Assembly (NCBI RefSeq): GCF_034343125.1
Contig: NZ_CP139957.1
Span: forward strand, 2,412,001 to 2,476,000
DNA length: 64,000 nt
Source: Caldicellulosiruptor danielii
Lineage (GTDB): Bacteria > Bacillota > Thermoanaerobacteria > Caldicellulosiruptorales > Caldicellulosiruptoraceae
Reading direction: 5' to 3'
The position numbers and the translations under genes were made by a program. This document shows, piece by piece, positions 7,830-18,904 of the stretch. Under the pieces are notes generated by a model. The model ran no database searches. It worked only from the letters and a program-made list of their open reading frames with translations, and was not told the origin of the DNA. Each line of letters opens with the position of its first letter. Positions within the stretch are counted from its first letter, which is position 1.

Positions 7830-8952
7830 CTACTCCCCCAATATATTTATATTAATAATCCCCTTTACAAATCTCTCAACAAATTTTTCGAATAAAATTT
7901 CTTTCTCAAATAAAATACTCAACGAATTTTTCCCCATTTTTTCTATTCCTATTTTTTTAATTTCCTCAACATATGTCACTATCTTGTCTGGAGTCAAATT
8001 CTCATCTCTAAATCCATTATATCCATTTATTACTAAATCGTATTCGCTCCCATCTGCTTTACCGCAAATTATGGGTTTTTGATGAATCATGGCTTGGTTC
8101 AATGCTAAACCACCCTGACAAGGCATAATAAATATATCGGCAACTTGGTAATAACAGTCTACATTTTCAATTACTCTACCAACAAATATTACATTATCTA
8201 ACTTCTTATCAGTTGCATATTTCTTGTAATAATACATGTCATTACCATCGCCTACAATAATCAGAATGCAATCAGAAAGTTTTTTCATGGAATCTAATAG
8301 AATTTCTATTTTTTTTCTCTGATCACAGCTCCACAATAGAGTAAAACTATTCTTTCGCCTAAATTCATCTTTTTCTTTATTTCTCCTGCTTGTTGTTTTA
8401 TCTTTTCTATGTTTTTTAATATATTATGTTCATTTATAGTGTTATAAAGTACTACAATCTTATCATCCCTCACACCCAATTTATTTAAATATTTTTTAGA
8501 CGATGTATTATAAGCGAAGAAAACATCTACATTTTTATATAACACCTTTAATAGCAATCTTCTTGTAAAACTTCTTTTCCCTTCCCAGCCCAGAACCCAT
8601 GCAACAATTTTTATTTTTAAGACTTTGGAAAGTAATACAATTACCCAATTACTAATATTACTCACTATACCCTCAAATATTACAACATCAGGCTTTATTT
8701 TGAATATGACGGAAATAACTCTTTTATTTAGCCTTATATTTCTATTAAATAGACTTATTTCAACATATGGGCAATATATCTTATTTTCTAATTCAACACT
8801 ATTAAACTTTTTTCCGGTTCTACCAACTTGTTGTTTTGTTTCCCCAAAAGCAAAAAATACTTCAATGTTCTTTTTTTCAATTCAATTTGAATTCTTTTAA
8901 AAAATTCTTCTCTGTAAAATGGAATAAAACGTTGAAAAATTAAACATTTCAT
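7830..8952 (-). pseudogene. GT4 glycosyltransferase with two homopolymer frameshifts
   Basis: AGGAGT sits 8 bases before ATG 8950-8952 (MKCLIFQRFIPFYREEFFKR). Adding one A to the coding-strand A7 run (plus T7, 8871-8877) and one A to the A8 run (plus T8, 8309-8316) restores one frame of about 374 codons. It then reads through KPDVVIFEGIVSNISNW, AWVLGWEGKRSF, LLYCGAVIREKKIEILLDSM and VGDGNDMYYYKKYA to the donor-binding region, MPCQGGLALNQAMIHQKPII. The family transfers nucleotide sugars to growing polysaccharide. As written, only fragments would be made. The two lesions may be mutations, phase-variable slippage or base-calling errors. Confidence 0.7.
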
Positions 8953-9512
8953 CTTATCACTCCTGTTTATTAAACTGTACAAACCATCGTAGAATATTAG
9001 CATTACCTTTTTTGAAAGAACATAAAGAATATTTATTACAAAATTTAACTGTCTTTCGTACTTTTTATATAGTTGATAACTTTTAAAACTTGTTACAGAC
9101 CTCATTAAATATAATTTTATTTGGTCTTTTAAAGTATTTAACCTTTTCTATCATATAAAATGCTACTAACCTCTGTAATAATACTCTCTACCTCAGTAGA
9201 TTTATATAAACAAAAGACTATTAATTTATTGTGCTTTAATGGAAATTACAGAATATTTTATCAACTATTAGGTTAACAGTTGGACCTGCATTAATAATCC
9301 TTCCAAAAGCAATCTTCTAAGTACGATACTACTTCCAACTATTATACCATAATTACTATATATGGGGAATTCCTTGTTTGCTTGCTGTATTTTTATTGAT
9401 AACTTGCCTTAATAGAAATTGTTTTTACTTATTTTGTCTGCTATTTCATTAATGCTCTAATTTAATAAATCTATGAAGTTATATACTTTAAAATTTTTTA
9501 ACACATAAATAA
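8953..9512. other. Gene-poor interval with short coding relics
   Basis: This AT-rich interval holds only scraps. One is an open minus-strand stretch in frame with the downstream gene (8953-9105). Another is a roughly 30-codon minus-strand scrap near 9160-9260 (HNKLIVFCLYKSTEVESIIT) that could be the tail of a lost polysaccharide gene. Neither has a start or a complete domain. No promoter or terminator is evident. Confidence 0.3.
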
Positions 9513-10700
9513 CTACACCTTCACAAAACGGCCAATTATCATTTTTAGTGTATCTGGCAATAAATCAAATATAGTGTTTTTCATTATTTTTACTCTTCTT
9601 GCTACAATTTCTTTTTCAAGTAATTCTAGTTCTTGTTTATTCATCTTCATTATATAGGTACTTTCAAAAATATCCATTATTTGTCTTTTTCTATCTTCGA
9701 TATTTAACTCTTGCTCAGCGTATCTTCTCGCCTTTTCTTTAAATATCTTTAACATTTCGAAGTTGTCAACATAGAACATCATTGCTTTTGCTAATTCTTC
9801 TTCATCGCATATAGTTAAAGGCCAATAATATCCATCAGCTCTACAATATATTTTTTTAACTTTCACTAACTTACCAACTTCATCATTTATTATCTCGTTC
9901 ATTGGAGCATAATCAGTGGCAATTACTGGTAGTCCACATGCTAAAGCCTCGTAAATCGTTAAGCCCAATCCATCAAGATACGTAGGATATACATAGACAT
10001 CGCCTAAATAATATAATCCTGGAGCTGTTACAGTTTTATTAATTATCTCAATATTGTAGTCATTAATATTTGCCGGCAAAAAATCTAAATCACGTTGTGT
10101 ATGTACTATTAATTTTGATTTTTCATAAAGTCTATATTTGATAAAAGTCCTTATTAAAAGATCTGTTCCTTTTCTATTGGACATACCTGCAGAGTGAAAA
10201 AATACTAATTCATTGTTTTCCTTTTTCTCAATAGGCCGAAATAGTTTACAATCAACGCCCCACTTGACATAAAAAGCTTGAGGATGGTTACTGAAAACTT
10301 CGTAATGCCTTTTTGTATTGCAAATCAAAAAGTCATATAAGTAAAACTCATGCACGCTGTCTTCCTTATAATAATCTACATATGTTCCTATTTTTATTTC
10401 AGGAAAAAATTTTTTTAACTTAGTAACTACATCTACTTCTCTCTGTTCATTAAAAAACACCAACTCGATTTTATTTTTTAACAACCACTTTTTAAAATGC
10501 TCCCATATTATACGGGTACCACCCACTCGATAGCCCCATGTAACATTGTAATTAGCCCATGGTAACATTTCTTTTTCGTATTTTTCGCCACCTCTTCCAT
10601 ATACATACACATTATGTTTTTCTTTGAGAATATCTATATATGTCTTAGTTACATATGCCGCTCCCCTTTCCATCCACACTGATACAAATCCAATATTCAT
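9513..10700 (-). CDS. GT4-type glycosyltransferase
   Basis: This is a 395-residue GT-B fold glycosyltransferase. The N-terminal Rossmann strand begins NIGFVSVWMERGAAYVTKTY. The C-terminal donor domain has FFHSAGMSNRKGTDLLIRTF and the signature YPTYLDGLGLTIYEALACGLPVIATDYAPMNE with its E-x7-E-like pattern (residues about 255-285). I choose ATG 10698-10700 because AGGAGA lies 7 bases upstream; an earlier in-frame ATG lies inside that ribosome site. It is one of the few intact glycosyltransferases in the distal part of the locus and presumably builds the repeat unit. Acceptor and sugar are unknown. Confidence 0.8.
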   Translation of the reverse strand: MNIGFVSVWMERGAAYVTKTYIDILKEKHNVYVYGRGGEKYEKEMLPWANYNVTWGYRVGGTRIIWEHFKKWLLKNKIELVFFNEQREVDVVTKLKKFFPEIKIGTYVDYYKEDSVHEFYLYDFLICNTKRHYEVFSNHPQAFYVKWGVDCKLFRPIEKKENNELVFFHSAGMSNRKGTDLLIRTFIKYRLYEKSKLIVHTQRDLDFLPANINDYNIEIINKTVTAPGLYYLGDVYVYPTYLDGLGLTIYEALACGLPVIATDYAPMNEIINDEVGKLVKVKKIYCRADGYYWPLTICDEEELAKAMMFYVDNFEMLKIFKEKARRYAEQELNIEDRKRQIMDIFESTYIMKMNKQELELLEKEIVARRVKIMKNTIFDLLPDTLKMIIGRFVKV

Positions 10701-10788
10701 TGTTTTTTCTCCTTTCATTTTTGCAATATTGTAAAGGCAAATTTACAAAATTTTGTTGATTTACGTAACTTTATTTGGATTTACAAAT

Positions 10789-11820
10789 CTATTTTACTAT
10801 TTCAATCCATTCATACAAATCACTCTTTCCATTTTGAATTATCTCTAATATCAACTTGCATATCTTTGTATTGTTGTATTCCTCTAATAATTTGCTTTTT
10901 AAATTATTTGCTATTGTTTCTCTTTCTTCGTCATTATGCAAGTAATAGTTAATAAATTTATCAAGTTCATCTATGTTCCTATATACAACAATATCTCTTC
11001 CTATTTCAAATAAATGCTCTATACCTGGAAAATAATTGCTAATAAAAAATGTTCCAAATGTACCATAATGCATTAATCTATCGCTAAAGTAACCTTCTAC
11101 ATTAAAGAAATTATTTGCTCCAACACCAATTTTTGCCCTTTTTATTATATTAATGTATTCGGTTCCTCTTACACAAGGATGAAACCTTCGTTCCAAATAT
11201 TTTTTTTTCAAAAACATTAAAAACCTTTTATCCCAGAGTAAGAGTTTTTCAAGTGTTCCGAAAAAACTTACATCTTTTCTATTCAGAAGATAATAAATAA
11301 CTTCTCTTCTTTCAGATGATATTTGCTTGTAAAAATTCCCAGTAAAAATAATATCAAGATCTTTTGTGACTTTTAAATTATATTTATACGCTAAGTCTGG
11401 ATCTACTGGGTTGATAATATAAGATCCAACCTTTGGTCTACAAATAGAATAATATTTTCGCAACATTCTACCTTTCGAAGTCATAAAGAAAAAATCTACG
11501 TATGGTAATAAGTATTTTAAAAATTCAGGAGGATTAACACATATATCACCAAACCACAGAGAAGTAACTAATCGTTTTCTTTTAATTTCTCTTAAAGTAT
11601 CTGGTAAAATCAGTTCACCTTTTCCGATAAACACTATATCGAAATTATCAGTGCATCTTTCTAAAATTTCTTTATTCATTCTTTGCAGACCATACTTTTT
11701 CGCATAACTTCTATAATCAAAATTCACGACTTCTACTCCATTTCTGATAAATCCTTTATTAAAAATAATATCGCCACCCAATTCATGATCCTCAAATATC
11801 CCAATATGAAAAATTCTCAC
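10789..11820 (-). CDS. CgeB-like glycosyltransferase
   Basis: This 343-residue protein starts at GTG 11818-11820, which overlaps the upstream stop in a GTGA arrangement, so the two are translationally coupled. The architecture matches the CgeB/PF13524 GT-B group: an N-terminal MRIFHIGIFEDHELGGDIIF and LDIIFTGNFYKQISSERREVI. The C-terminal half has the typical INIIKRAKIGVGANNFF, then GYFSDRLMHYGTFGTFFISN, then PGIEHLFEIGRDIVVYRN. Known CgeB acts in spore-coat maturation, but relatives are common in polysaccharide clusters. The sugar is not predictable. Confidence 0.75.
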   Translation of the reverse strand: MRIFHIGIFEDHELGGDIIFNKGFIRNGVEVVNFDYRSYAKKYGLQRMNKEILERCTDNFDIVFIGKGELILPDTLREIKRKRLVTSLWFGDICVNPPEFLKYLLPYVDFFFMTSKGRMLRKYYSICRPKVGSYIINPVDPDLAYKYNLKVTKDLDIIFTGNFYKQISSERREVIYYLLNRKDVSFFGTLEKLLLWDKRFLMFLKKKYLERRFHPCVRGTEYINIIKRAKIGVGANNFFNVEGYFSDRLMHYGTFGTFFISNYFPGIEHLFEIGRDIVVYRNIDELDKFINYYLHNDEERETIANNLKSKLLEEYNNTKICKLILEIIQNGKSDLYEWIEIVK

Positions 11821-13078
11821 TGATTTAGTTGCCTCCTTTCAGTATCTGCATTAACTCTTTCTTTATTAATCAACCCTATCAAAAACATCAGATATGCATA
11901 ACCTATTCTCTGTATAAAAAATGGTTGAAACAATGCTGTCACACAAGAATTAATTAGTGCCACAATATAAGGTAATGTTTCATGGTTAAAGTTATATTCA
12001 AAAGTGTTTGAACTTTTGCTTCGCAAAAATCTACTGACTGCGAAATATATCATCAGTAAAAACAAAGTAAACCCAATTAATCCTGTATCCCTCAATATCT
12101 GAACAAAATCATTATGGACAGTAAATAAGTCAAATGGATTTTGATATCCTATTCCTGCTCCAAATAAAGGGAATTTTTTAAAAATATAAATTGAAGAACT
12201 TAATAAAATTTTTCGCGTTTCAAACGCTATCATTAATCCTTCATTTTTTAGTTTTATACCATAAACTTTTTGGTAATTGAAATAATTAATAAGTATTTCT
12301 AAGGAGAAAAAAGAAGCAAACCTAATACAAAAACATTTTTTATTACTCTCAAGCTCTCTTTCGTATATCTAATATAAATGATGAACCAAATAAGAATTGT
12401 CATCAACAGATTTAACCATATTGTTCTATAATTTGATATGATGATAGCAATTGTTAACGTTCCAAACAAGAAAATATGCTTCTTTTTTGTTTTATTATGT
12501 ATAACTTCCCATAATAACAGATTAAAAGGTAAAAAAAGAATTGTTCCATATACGTAGGAAATATATCTTTTAGTGTCTAAATATTGATTAATCGTGAATA
12601 TGTCATCTCTGTAACCTTTTCCCATTACTAAATTAAATATAGCATAAAAGCTAATCAAAAAACCGCTTGCAAAAATTAAAAATTTTTCAATTTTTGAATT
12701 ATCAAAATTTGAAATAATTATAAATAATAGCGAATAATATATATACGTCCTGAGATAACCAAACACAGCATTTCTTTCGTTACCTTGCCACATAATTGAA
12801 TATAAGGCATTGAATGTTATGTACAAAACCCACAAATTTAACCCAATCTTGTACGTATTATTTTCTTTAAAATTCAAATAATTGAACAACATCTTCAATC
12901 CAATCGGATTCAAAAAATATAGTAACAATAGAACATCCAAAATATATATGTCAATTCCTCTTACTGTCATTATTATGTAGTCATTAACCACATGAGGAAA
13001 CACAAGTATAAGTGTAATTATAATAGTTGATAGAACCACATTATAGTTTATATGCTTTAAAGTTTTGTTTCTTATCAT
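11817..13078 (-). pseudogene. O-antigen-polymerase/ligase-like membrane protein, one frameshift
   Basis: The N-terminal half (12299-13078) has about seven hydrophobic helices and stops after LGLLLFSP. The second half (frame open from about 12300 to 11817) continues LEILINYFNYQKVYGIKLKN, then FPLFGAGIGYQNPFDLFTVH, where the GxGxGxxxxxxxxxxH pattern is typical of Wzy/WaaL proteins. Adding one T in the coding T6 run (plus A6, 12307-12312) joins them into about 420 residues. Such proteins polymerise or ligate lipid-linked repeat units. It is upstream of and coupled to the CgeB-like gene. AGGAGG lies 12 bases before the ATG. Confidence 0.7.
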
Positions 13079-13282
13079 TTCCGTTAATTTCCTCCTAATT
13101 TTACTTATTACATGGATTTATGCATTTGAATTCACAACTTAACTTTAAAATTTCGTTGTTTTTATTAATCATAAAGGTTTTAATTGTTTAATCACTGTAA
13201 AATGAAAGAAAAACATACAAAAATAGCAATAATACGGAAAACTAATGTATATTCTATTCCAATTAATTATCTTATCCTAATG
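13079..13282. other. Short AT-rich spacer
   Basis: This is about 200 bases of very AT-rich DNA between two damaged polysaccharide genes. The polymerase ribosome site (AGGAGG) lies at its proximal edge. I see no further feature. Confidence 0.4.
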
Positions 13283-14211
13283 TTAAGCCCACCAATTCCT
13301 TATTCTTTTTTTAAGCTGTCGCATTTTCTTTTGCCATGGATAAACTATGTCTTTAAGACTATATCGGTAATTAAGATATTCATTTATTTTATCATCATCA
13401 AATTCAATAAACTCGTCCTCCTTTATAACAAATCTTTCACAATTCTTGGGTAATTTATGTGGCTTATAATCTCTTTTCTGAAGATGAATATACGCAAATT
13501 CTCTCTTTTTGACTTCTGATCGCTCAATAAAATATTGATATATTTTTCTCCTATCATATACGAAAAACTGATAGCGATAATTTCTTTCTTTGATTGTTAA
13601 TGTCAATTTTCTTTTTTCTGGATCAATGTCAGCAATAAATTCATCATGAAATTGTGGAATTTTATTGAACTGCAATATTTTATAGATACCATTCCACTCA
13701 TCAAAACCTATTGTTTTTTATCAGAGAAGACATCTTTGTATGACATTGAGGGATGATACAATCGAAAATAGTTGTTAACTTCTTCTATGTTTCTATAAAT
13801 TGTTAAATGCCCTCTACATAGCACTTTAGTATATTCGTTAAGAATCTCTACTGTTATAAATTTATTTAAATCACCAAAAATAACATCAATGTCGCAATAT
13901 CCCCACCAATCGTACTCCTTTAAAAACTCATTAAAGATATATCCATAAGCTGGTTTAAAATCACATAACTTGTATGGATATCTCAACTGTATTTTTAAAT
14001 CTCTAAATTTACTTTTAACAAACTTTACTAATTCATCGAATGATAAATAGTAATAAATTACATTTGGAGGCAATTTGTAAACATCTTCAATTTTTCTATC
14101 AGTAAAAAAAATGAAATAAAAGTTTTGTTGGTTACTCATAGACTTAAGAACTAAATCAAAATAGCTTGGAAATTTGCCATAATAAGGTATAATCATTCCT
14201 ATTTTCAACAT
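13283..14211 (-). pseudogene. DUF6625-like putative glycosyltransferase, one frameshift
   Basis: The first part (13708-14211) begins MLKIGMIIPYYGKFPSYFDL and contains a DxD-like YCDIDVIFGD. It ends in SYKDVFSDKKQ-stop. The second frame picks up immediately as IGFDEWNGIYKILQFNKIPQ and runs to 13283. Adding one A in the coding A6 run (plus T6, 13714-13719) joins them into about 309 residues. This resembles DUF6625 proteins that I associate with sugar transfer in polysaccharide loci; the family assignment is from memory. A C-terminal basic tail (KKMRQLKKRIRNWWA) may touch the membrane. Confidence 0.6.
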
Positions 14212-14615
14212 ACAACTCCCCTCTCTATTAGAACAATTCCTATATTATAGAAGACAAGTGAAAAGACCAATATTCCATCTATTCTGTAATTTTCATAATT
14301 TGCTAATATCCAATCTTTTCCTTTTATTCTTTTTCGTATCTATCAATCAAACTACTTACTAATACCTTTCAGATATAACTATATCAAATGTTTTATAACA
14401 AACAATTAAACATCTGCTTCTTTGCTACTTATCCTCAATTTCTCGTTTTTTTTAACTAACCCTTCATGCTTAGCAAAGTACAACCATTGATGAAAATAAA
14501 ATTAATCTATTTTCGTGCTAAAACATTTCGAATTATCATATTATGTGTTACTTAAACGACAATTTTATTATTTTTTGATATAATTGCATTTTCTTTAGAT
14601 CACAAATAGTAAAAC
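14212..14615. other. Gene-free interval with one coding scrap
   Basis: No full gene is present. On the minus strand a startless stretch of about 30 codons around 14400-14500 (FHQWLYFAKHEGLVKKNEKL) looks like a piece of a lost polysaccharide gene. The remainder is AT-rich with no recognised signal. Confidence 0.3.
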
Positions 14616-15767
14616 TCAAAAATTATATCCTAAGATACTTCTATATATTTCCAAGTTGTATTTCTCCAGCCATATATTTTTTATCTGTACAGTACTTTTA
14701 TATACTATTTCATAAACCATAGTTAATTTATCTATGATATGAGTAATATTATCTTTTTCATACGGATCAAACAACCACCCATTTACACCCTCTTCTACAA
14801 TCTCAGGTATTCCACCAAGATTACTTGCCAAAACTGGGGTTCCTACACTAAACGCCTCTAATAAAACCATTGGAAATCCCTCGAACCACAAACTTGGAAA
14901 AACTAAAAATCTTGCTTTTCCAATCAGTTCTAGAACCTTTTCTCGCCTTTGTGGTCCCAAATATTTTGTATTTTTCAGGTTATTTTTTTGAATAAACTTT
15001 ATTACCTCATCTTTTAATGGTCCATCACCTACTATTAAAAGTTTTATCTTATCATCCAATTCTTTTATTGCTTTCAGCAAGTTCATTATTCCTTTTTCAT
15101 ATGAAAGCCGCCCAACAAAAATAATGTAATCTTCTTTTTCATAAACTGGTTTTATATCTTTTTCAAAAATAAAATTTGGCTTCACCACAATCTTTTCAGC
15201 AGGGATTCCAAATTTAATGAATATATTTCTTGAAAAGTTAGTTAGTGCAATAAATTTATCTACATAATCAAATATATTTTTTTTCTTATAAATTGTATTT
15301 ACCAAAGCAAGAATAATGTTTCGCATCCAACTATAGGAGCAATTAGACGTTACTGCATTTATTATGCCCTTATCAAGACACTTTGTACATATCTTATTTT
15401 TCTTATAATCGTAAAACGTAGCATTGGGACATATAAATCTATAGTTGTGTAATGTTTGTATAACCTTAGCACCACTTTCTTTTGCTGCAACATACACAGA
15501 AGGAGATATATATGGAAAAATATTATGACAATGAACTACGTCAATTTCATTTTCTCTAACTATCCTTTTCACATCGTTATAAGTTTTTCTGTTAAATATC
15601 ATATTTTTCACTAAAAAAGGCAACTGAAAAAGAGAAATATCTGAGTTATGAAATGTGTATTCATAGACCTCAATTCCATTCTCTCGCAGTAATTTTCTTT
15701 CTTGTTCAAATACTCTATCTTCACCACCATATTGACGGTAGAATTCATGCACAAGTAAAACCCTCAT
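14616..15767 (-). CDS. GT4 glycosyltransferase
   Basis: This is an intact 383-residue GT-B enzyme. The N-terminal acceptor domain begins MRVLLVHEFYRQYGGEDRVF, the usual start of the GT4 group that carries a Cys cluster; here that cluster is ICTKCLDKGIINAVTSNC (residues about 126-143). The donor domain has FVGRLSYEKGIMNLLKAI, LLIVGDGPLKDE and the E-x7-E signature in WFEGFPMVLLEAFSVGTPVL, then IPEIVEEGVNGWLFD. It is likely cytoplasmic or membrane-peripheral and adds one sugar to the undecaprenyl-linked repeat. It follows the tagA-like gene by 26 bases in the same operon. Confidence 0.85.
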   Translation of the reverse strand: MRVLLVHEFYRQYGGEDRVFEQERKLLRENGIEVYEYTFHNSDISLFQLPFLVKNMIFNRKTYNDVKRIVRENEIDVVHCHNIFPYISPSVYVAAKESGAKVIQTLHNYRFICPNATFYDYKKNKICTKCLDKGIINAVTSNCSYSWMRNIILALVNTIYKKKNIFDYVDKFIALTNFSRNIFIKFGIPAEKIVVKPNFIFEKDIKPVYEKEDYIIFVGRLSYEKGIMNLLKAIKELDDKIKLLIVGDGPLKDEVIKFIQKNNLKNTKYLGPQRREKVLELIGKARFLVFPSLWFEGFPMVLLEAFSVGTPVLASNLGGIPEIVEEGVNGWLFDPYEKDNITHIIDKLTMVYEIVYKSTVQIKNIWLEKYNLEIYRSILGYNF

Positions 15768-15793
15768 TTGAATTTATCTCACCTTTCAAATCT

Positions 15794-16525
15794 TCATTTT
15801 TTGGCAGCTAAAAGTTTGATAAACTTAAAGTTTGTATATAAATACCTTCTCCACAATCTCCTGGGCTCTTTCATAAGCCTATATAACCATTCAAGCCCCA
15901 TCCTTTGCATCCACAATGGAGCTCTTTTAATTTTACCAGCATGCATATTAAACGCTGCACCAACTCCTAACATTACAGCATTGATTTTTCCTTTATTCTT
16001 GCTCATCCAAATTTCCTGCTTTGGACAACCAAGGCCAACGAATAATATCTGTACCCCGCTCTGATTTATCTCTTCTATAATCCTTTCTTCCTCTTCTGGT
16101 GTGAGGTCCCTAAATGGTGGAGAATATGAATAACTAATCTTTAAATCGTTGAACATTTTTTTTAGATTATCTATAAGTGCACTCAAAACATCCTTTTCAC
16201 TTCCGTAAAGCCCTATCTTCAAATTATTTTCCTGAGCATATTTACAAATATCTAACATCATAGACGGTCCGTCAAGTCTCTCCTGGTTATACTCTCCTTT
16301 CCTTTTTAGCCACCATACTAATGGCATTCCATCCGGGCATACTATATCTGCTGAATTTACAGCTTCTTTCACCCTTTCTGATTCAACACACTCTATATTC
16401 ATATGGACGTTTGCAAAACAAATAACTCTGCTTTCATTTTTTTTCGCCCAATTACCTATTTCTTCTAATAGTTCTTCTTTACTTATCGAGTGCAATTTCA
16501 TATTGTTAAGCAAATATTCTTTCAT
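15794..16525 (-). CDS. WecG/TagA/CpsF family glycosyltransferase (GT26)
   Basis: This 243-residue enzyme matches the GT26 fold from end to end. The conserved Asn region reads CFANVHMNIECVES, the catalytic Asp region reads IVCPDGMPLVWWLK, and the family signature reads FVGLGCPKQEIWMSKN. The C-terminal EWLYRLMKEPRRLWRRYLYT segment is the basic, membrane-docking appendage. Characterised members add N-acetylmannosamine or a uronic acid to undecaprenyl-PP-GlcNAc as the second step of wall polymer synthesis. It sits directly after the priming transferase gene, consistent with being the second enzyme of the pathway. Confidence 0.85.
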   Translation of the reverse strand: MKEYLLNNMKLHSISKEELLEEIGNWAKKNESRVICFANVHMNIECVESERVKEAVNSADIVCPDGMPLVWWLKRKGEYNQERLDGPSMMLDICKYAQENNLKIGLYGSEKDVLSALIDNLKKMFNDLKISYSYSPPFRDLTPEEEERIIEEINQSGVQILFVGLGCPKQEIWMSKNKGKINAVMLGVGAAFNMHAGKIKRAPLWMQRMGLEWLYRLMKEPRRLWRRYLYTNFKFIKLLAAKK

Positions 16526-16557
16526 AGTATTGATTCACCTTTAAAAAAGTATTTATT

Positions 16558-17991
16558 CTACTTTCCATTTAGTTTTATTATTGCTAAAAAAGTTTTAAAT
16601 ATTAAGTACAAGTCTAAAAGCAGATTCTTTTTAGTTATATATTCATAATCCATCCTCATCCACTCATTATACCCAACATCATTTCTATTGTGAGTGGTCT
16701 GCCAAATACATGTAAGGCCTGGTTTTACTGAATGCCTTATATGATGCTCAAATTCACAACCGAGAGCTTCTTTTGTCTCTAAAGGTCTTGGTCCTACTAT
16801 GCTCATCTCTCCTTTTAAAACATTTATAAGCTGCGGTAATTCGTCAAGGTTTAACTTCCTTAAAATTTTACCAACTCTTGTTATGCGAGGATCATTAGTC
16901 ATTTTAAATACTGGTCCATCCATTTCGTTATACTGTTTTAGTTTTTCTTTTAACTCTTCTGCATTAGGCACCATAGTTCTAAACTTGATTAACTTAAACC
17001 TTCGTCCATTTAGTCCCACACGTTCTTGAACAAAAAATACTGGTCCTCCCGGTGAGTCAAGTTTTATTAATATTGCTATCAGCAAAAAAAGCGGCGCTGT
17101 AAGCATAAGAGCTATTAATGAGATCACAATATCCAGTAGACGCTTGACAAACACATAAGCAAAACTTGTTTCGACTGGCTTAAAATCAAATATGATATTA
17201 TTTTCATCAACACTTAACTGAGCTTTTCCAACACCTAATTCATTTCTATAAATAATCTTCAATCTTCGCCCACTTGCTTTACAGATTTCAATAACTTTCT
17301 TTAAAAATAGGGTACTTAATTCGAACTCTGACAAAAGAATAACAACCTCATCAACTATAGAATATTTTATTAAATGGTAGAGACCCTCAATTGTATATGA
17401 AATCGAGTTTTCATTCTTAGGATTTACTTCAATTATGGTTATATTGCTATTCTTTTTATAACAATCAAGCAAATTGATTTCTCTTTCCAATTCAATAGCT
17501 TCCTTCGTTCCGATAATTACAAAGTGATAGTCTTTTAGTAAAGATTTAAATAATATTCCCTCAATCTTCATTAGAATAATTTTTAGTACAATTCCTACTA
17601 AAAGGTATATCAAAATAAATGTACCTATAACAATCCTACTTAAGCCAAGCTTTGCGACAAAATCTATACATGATATATAGATGAATATCGCTATCGCCCT
17701 TTTCAATGTATTTAAAACAATCTCTTTTACTCCAATTTTGTTTAAATTCAACTCTTTTGAAACTTTGATTACTAATATAAGCCAAAACAATACAATAAGA
17801 CCATATGTTAAAAAATACAACTTCTCCTCAAAGAAATAAATTTTGTCAAACCTAAATCGATAAGCAGCAAAATATGCCAAAGTTAAGGCAATAAACCCCG
17901 CTAAATTATAAAGTAGTTTTCTCCATATTTTCAATTCATCAGGCACTTGAGGTCTCTCCCTTTTATCTATAATTCTCAACGTACCATTCAT
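16558..17991 (-). CDS. Undecaprenyl-phosphate sugar phosphotransferase (priming enzyme)
   Basis: This 477-residue polyprenyl glycosylphosphotransferase has four or five hydrophobic helices in the first 150 residues, a Rossmann-like middle, and one helix (about residues 290-315) leading into the catalytic domain. That domain has [20 protein letters not shown], then [16 protein letters not shown], then [20 protein letters not shown] and SIVGPRP. This is the WbaP/WcaJ/EpsL family, which loads the first sugar phosphate onto undecaprenyl phosphate at the inner membrane face. Its start overlaps the end of the fucose-synthase gene by 29 bases. Confidence 0.88.
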   Translation of the reverse strand: MNGTLRIIDKRERPQVPDELKIWRKLLYNLAGFIALTLAYFAAYRFRFDKIYFFEEKLYFLTYGLIVLFWLILVIKVSKELNLNKIGVKEIVLNTLKRAIAIFIYISCIDFVAKLGLSRIVIGTFILIYLLVGIVLKIILMKIEGILFKSLLKDYHFVIIGTKEAIELEREINLLDCYKKNSNITIIEVNPKNENSISYTIEGLYHLIKYSIVDEVVILLSEFELSTLFLKKVIEICKASGRRLKIIYRNELGVGKAQLSVDENNIIFDFKPVETSFAYVFVKRLLDIVISLIALMLTAPLFLLIAILIKLDSPGGPVFFVQERVGLNGRRFKLIKFRTMVPNAEELKEKLKQYNEMDGPVFKMTNDPRITRVGKILRKLNLDELPQLINVLKGEMSIVGPRPLETKEALGCEFEHHIRHSVKPGLTCIWQTTHNRNDVGYNEWMRMDYEYITKKNLLLDLYLIFKTFLAIIKLNGK

Positions 17992-18892
17992 ATGTCGACC
18001 TCAAACCATCATATAAACTAATTTTTCTCTCCCAACCAAGGCTTTTAAGTCTGCTGATGTCAAGTAGTTTCCTTGGTGTCCCGTCCGGCATTTCAGGGTT
18101 GAATACTATTTCACCTTTATACCCCACAATTTCTTTTATCATCTCAGCCAATTGTGCAATAGAGACCTCTTCGCCACTTCCGACGTTTATCCATAATTCA
18201 TCATCATAATTCTTCATCAAAAATACACAAGCATCTGCTAAATCATCTACATGCAAAAATTCCCTTAGTGGCTTCCCTGTTCCCCATACTTCAACATAGG
18301 GCTTGTCCTGAATTTTAGCTTCGTGAAACTTTCGAATCAAAGCAGGTATCACATGCGATGTATTCAAATCAAAATTGTCATTTGGTCCGTACAAGTTCGT
18401 GGGCATACAGCTTATAAAATTTGCACCATATTGCCTTTTGTAATACTGACACAGTTTAAGCCCTGCAATTTTAGCTACTGCATATGCTTCGTTTGTGGGT
18501 TCCAAATACCCAGAGAGTAAATATTCCTCCTTCATCGGCTGAGGACATTCTCTTGGATAAATACAAGAGCTTCCCAAGAACAATAATTTTTTTACGCCGT
18601 ACTTGTAAGCACTGTGTATTACATTGCATTCAATCATTAAATTCTGATATATAAAATCTGCAGGGTACGTTCTGTTTGCGTGAATTCCACCTACTTTTGC
18701 AGCAGCCAGAAAAACATATTCTGGTCTTTCCTTTTCAAAAAATTTTTCAACCTCTTCCTGGCGAGTTAAATCAACCTCTTCTCTGCCCTTTAAAATGAGG
18801 TTTGTAAAACCTTCTTTTTTAAGCCTCCTTACTATTGCAGAACCAACCAACCCTCTGTGCCCTGCAACAAATATTCTGCTATTCTTATCCAT
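17963..18892 (-). CDS. fcl: GDP-L-fucose synthase
   Basis: This 309-residue short-chain dehydrogenase/epimerase has the NADP-binding [18 protein letters not shown], the catalytic Ser in [15 protein letters not shown], and the Tyr-x3-Lys pair in [16 protein letters not shown]. The family motif [12 protein letters not shown] is present, as is the C-terminal [20 protein letters not shown]. It converts GDP-4-keto-6-deoxy-mannose to GDP-L-fucose by epimerisation and reduction. The neighbouring GDP-mannose dehydratase gene, 12 bases upstream, supplies its substrate. Together they indicate that fucose or a related deoxy-sugar is part of this polysaccharide. Confidence 0.93.
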   Translation of the reverse strand: MDKNSRIFVAGHRGLVGSAIVRRLKKEGFTNLILKGREEVDLTRQEEVEKFFEKERPEYVFLAAAKVGGIHANRTYPADFIYQNLMIECNVIHSAYKYGVKKLLFLGSSCIYPRECPQPMKEEYLLSGYLEPTNEAYAVAKIAGLKLCQYYKRQYGANFISCMPTNLYGPNDNFDLNTSHVIPALIRKFHEAKIQDKPYVEVWGTGKPLREFLHVDDLADACVFLMKNYDDELWINVGSGEEVSIAQLAEMIKEIVGYKGEIVFNPEMPDGTPRKLLDISRLKSLGWERKISLYDGLRSTYEWYVENYR

Positions 18893-18904
18893 TTCTTAGC
18901 ACCC

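Noticed and set aside
8950-9105. N-terminal extension of the glycosyltransferase at 8952
   Set aside because: The upstream in-frame codons do not resemble the family N-terminus, and a good ribosome site precedes the ATG at 8950-8952.
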